This document shows, one piece after another, positions 13,401 to 13,481 of a DNA stretch of 13,481 bases. Position numbers and translations under genes: made by a program. Position 1 is the first letter of the stretch. Each line of letters opens with the position of its first letter. The notes beneath the pieces were generated by a model, which saw only the letters and a list, made by a program, of their open reading frames with translations, had not been told where the DNA came from and ran no database searches. The stretch spans positions 1-13,481 of the forward strand of contig JADZAO010000102.1 in assembly GCA_020852535.1 (NCBI GenBank). The letters are read 5' to 3'. Origin of the DNA: Paracoccaceae bacterium. GTDB lineage: Bacteria; Pseudomonadota; Alphaproteobacteria; Rhodobacterales; Rhodobacteraceae.

Positions 13401-13481
13401 ATGACCGTTTCGAAGCTCACCGTATCGACTTTGGCCGTACTGGCTATGGCGGGTGCTGCCGAAGCGCGGGACAATTTGCAG
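13401..13481 (+). CDS. pstS: Probable phosphate-binding periplasmic protein PstS (N-terminal part)
   Basis: The window ends after 27 codons. They encode a Sec signal peptide: MTVSKL with a lysine, a hydrophobic core TVSTLAVLAMAG, and a likely cleavage site after AEA, followed by RDNLQ. Mature proteins starting ARDxIQxxGSST are typical, as I recall, of the alphaproteobacterial PstS family, which captures phosphate for the PstCAB transporter. GAAGGAG at 13388-13394 is a strong ribosome binding site six bases before ATG. The Pho-box-like site upstream supports regulation by phosphate starvation. The identification rests on a short segment plus context; another periplasmic binding protein is possible. 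Confidence 0.6.
   Translation, partial: MTVSKLTVSTLAVLAMAGAAEARDNLQ

Overview
The window is an ordinary housekeeping stretch of an alphaproteobacterial chromosome, most likely from the Rhodobacterales (Roseobacter-type). Three things suggest this: the infA-maf-RNase E/G-yacG-tRNA-Phe block with hisD and murA upstream of it, the short RNase E/G protein that stops before the zinc-link, and the protein sequences themselves. The placement is by recognition, not by a search. Genes are moderately GC-rich and the spacers are clearly richer in A+T.

Layout. Positions 1-171 hold the open 3' end of an unidentified + strand reading frame. A molybdopterin-binding (CinA N-terminal type) protein lies on the minus strand with a good terminator. 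It diverges from map (methionine aminopeptidase, probable TTG start) across a spacer with an 8-bp perfect inverted repeat. hom (homoserine dehydrogenase with ACT domain) follows on + and converges with recJ, which lies behind glpX on the minus strand. tRNA-Phe(GAA) sits just upstream of glpX.

From 6718 to 8721, infA, maf, rng and yacG form a minus-strand operon in which every junction is a 4-base GTGA or ATGA overlap, so they are probably translationally coupled. hisD lies upstream after a 536-bp spacer that holds no convincing gene. murA lies upstream of hisD after a 377-bp spacer, and is preceded at 10 bp by a 59-codon basic ORF. tRNA-Thr(GGT) with a clear sigma-70 promoter, a DUF167 protein, and the first 27 codons of a probable periplasmic phosphate-binding protein (PstS-like) behind a Pho-box-like site complete the window.

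Functions cover amino-acid synthesis (hom, hisD), peptidoglycan precursors (murA), gluconeogenesis or the Calvin cycle (glpX), translation (infA, map, tRNAs), RNA processing (rng), DNA repair (recJ), gyrase control (yacG), nucleotide-pool cleaning (maf) and phosphate uptake (pstS). I see no insertion sequence, CRISPR array, prophage, toxin-antitoxin or defence gene, and no undescribed multi-gene system. The main interest lies in the long spacers where relatives, as I recall, carry genes, in structured leaders and terminators (including a nested bidirectional one), and in the RNase E/G-YacG junction, where a missing zinc-link is followed at once by a CPxC zinc finger.
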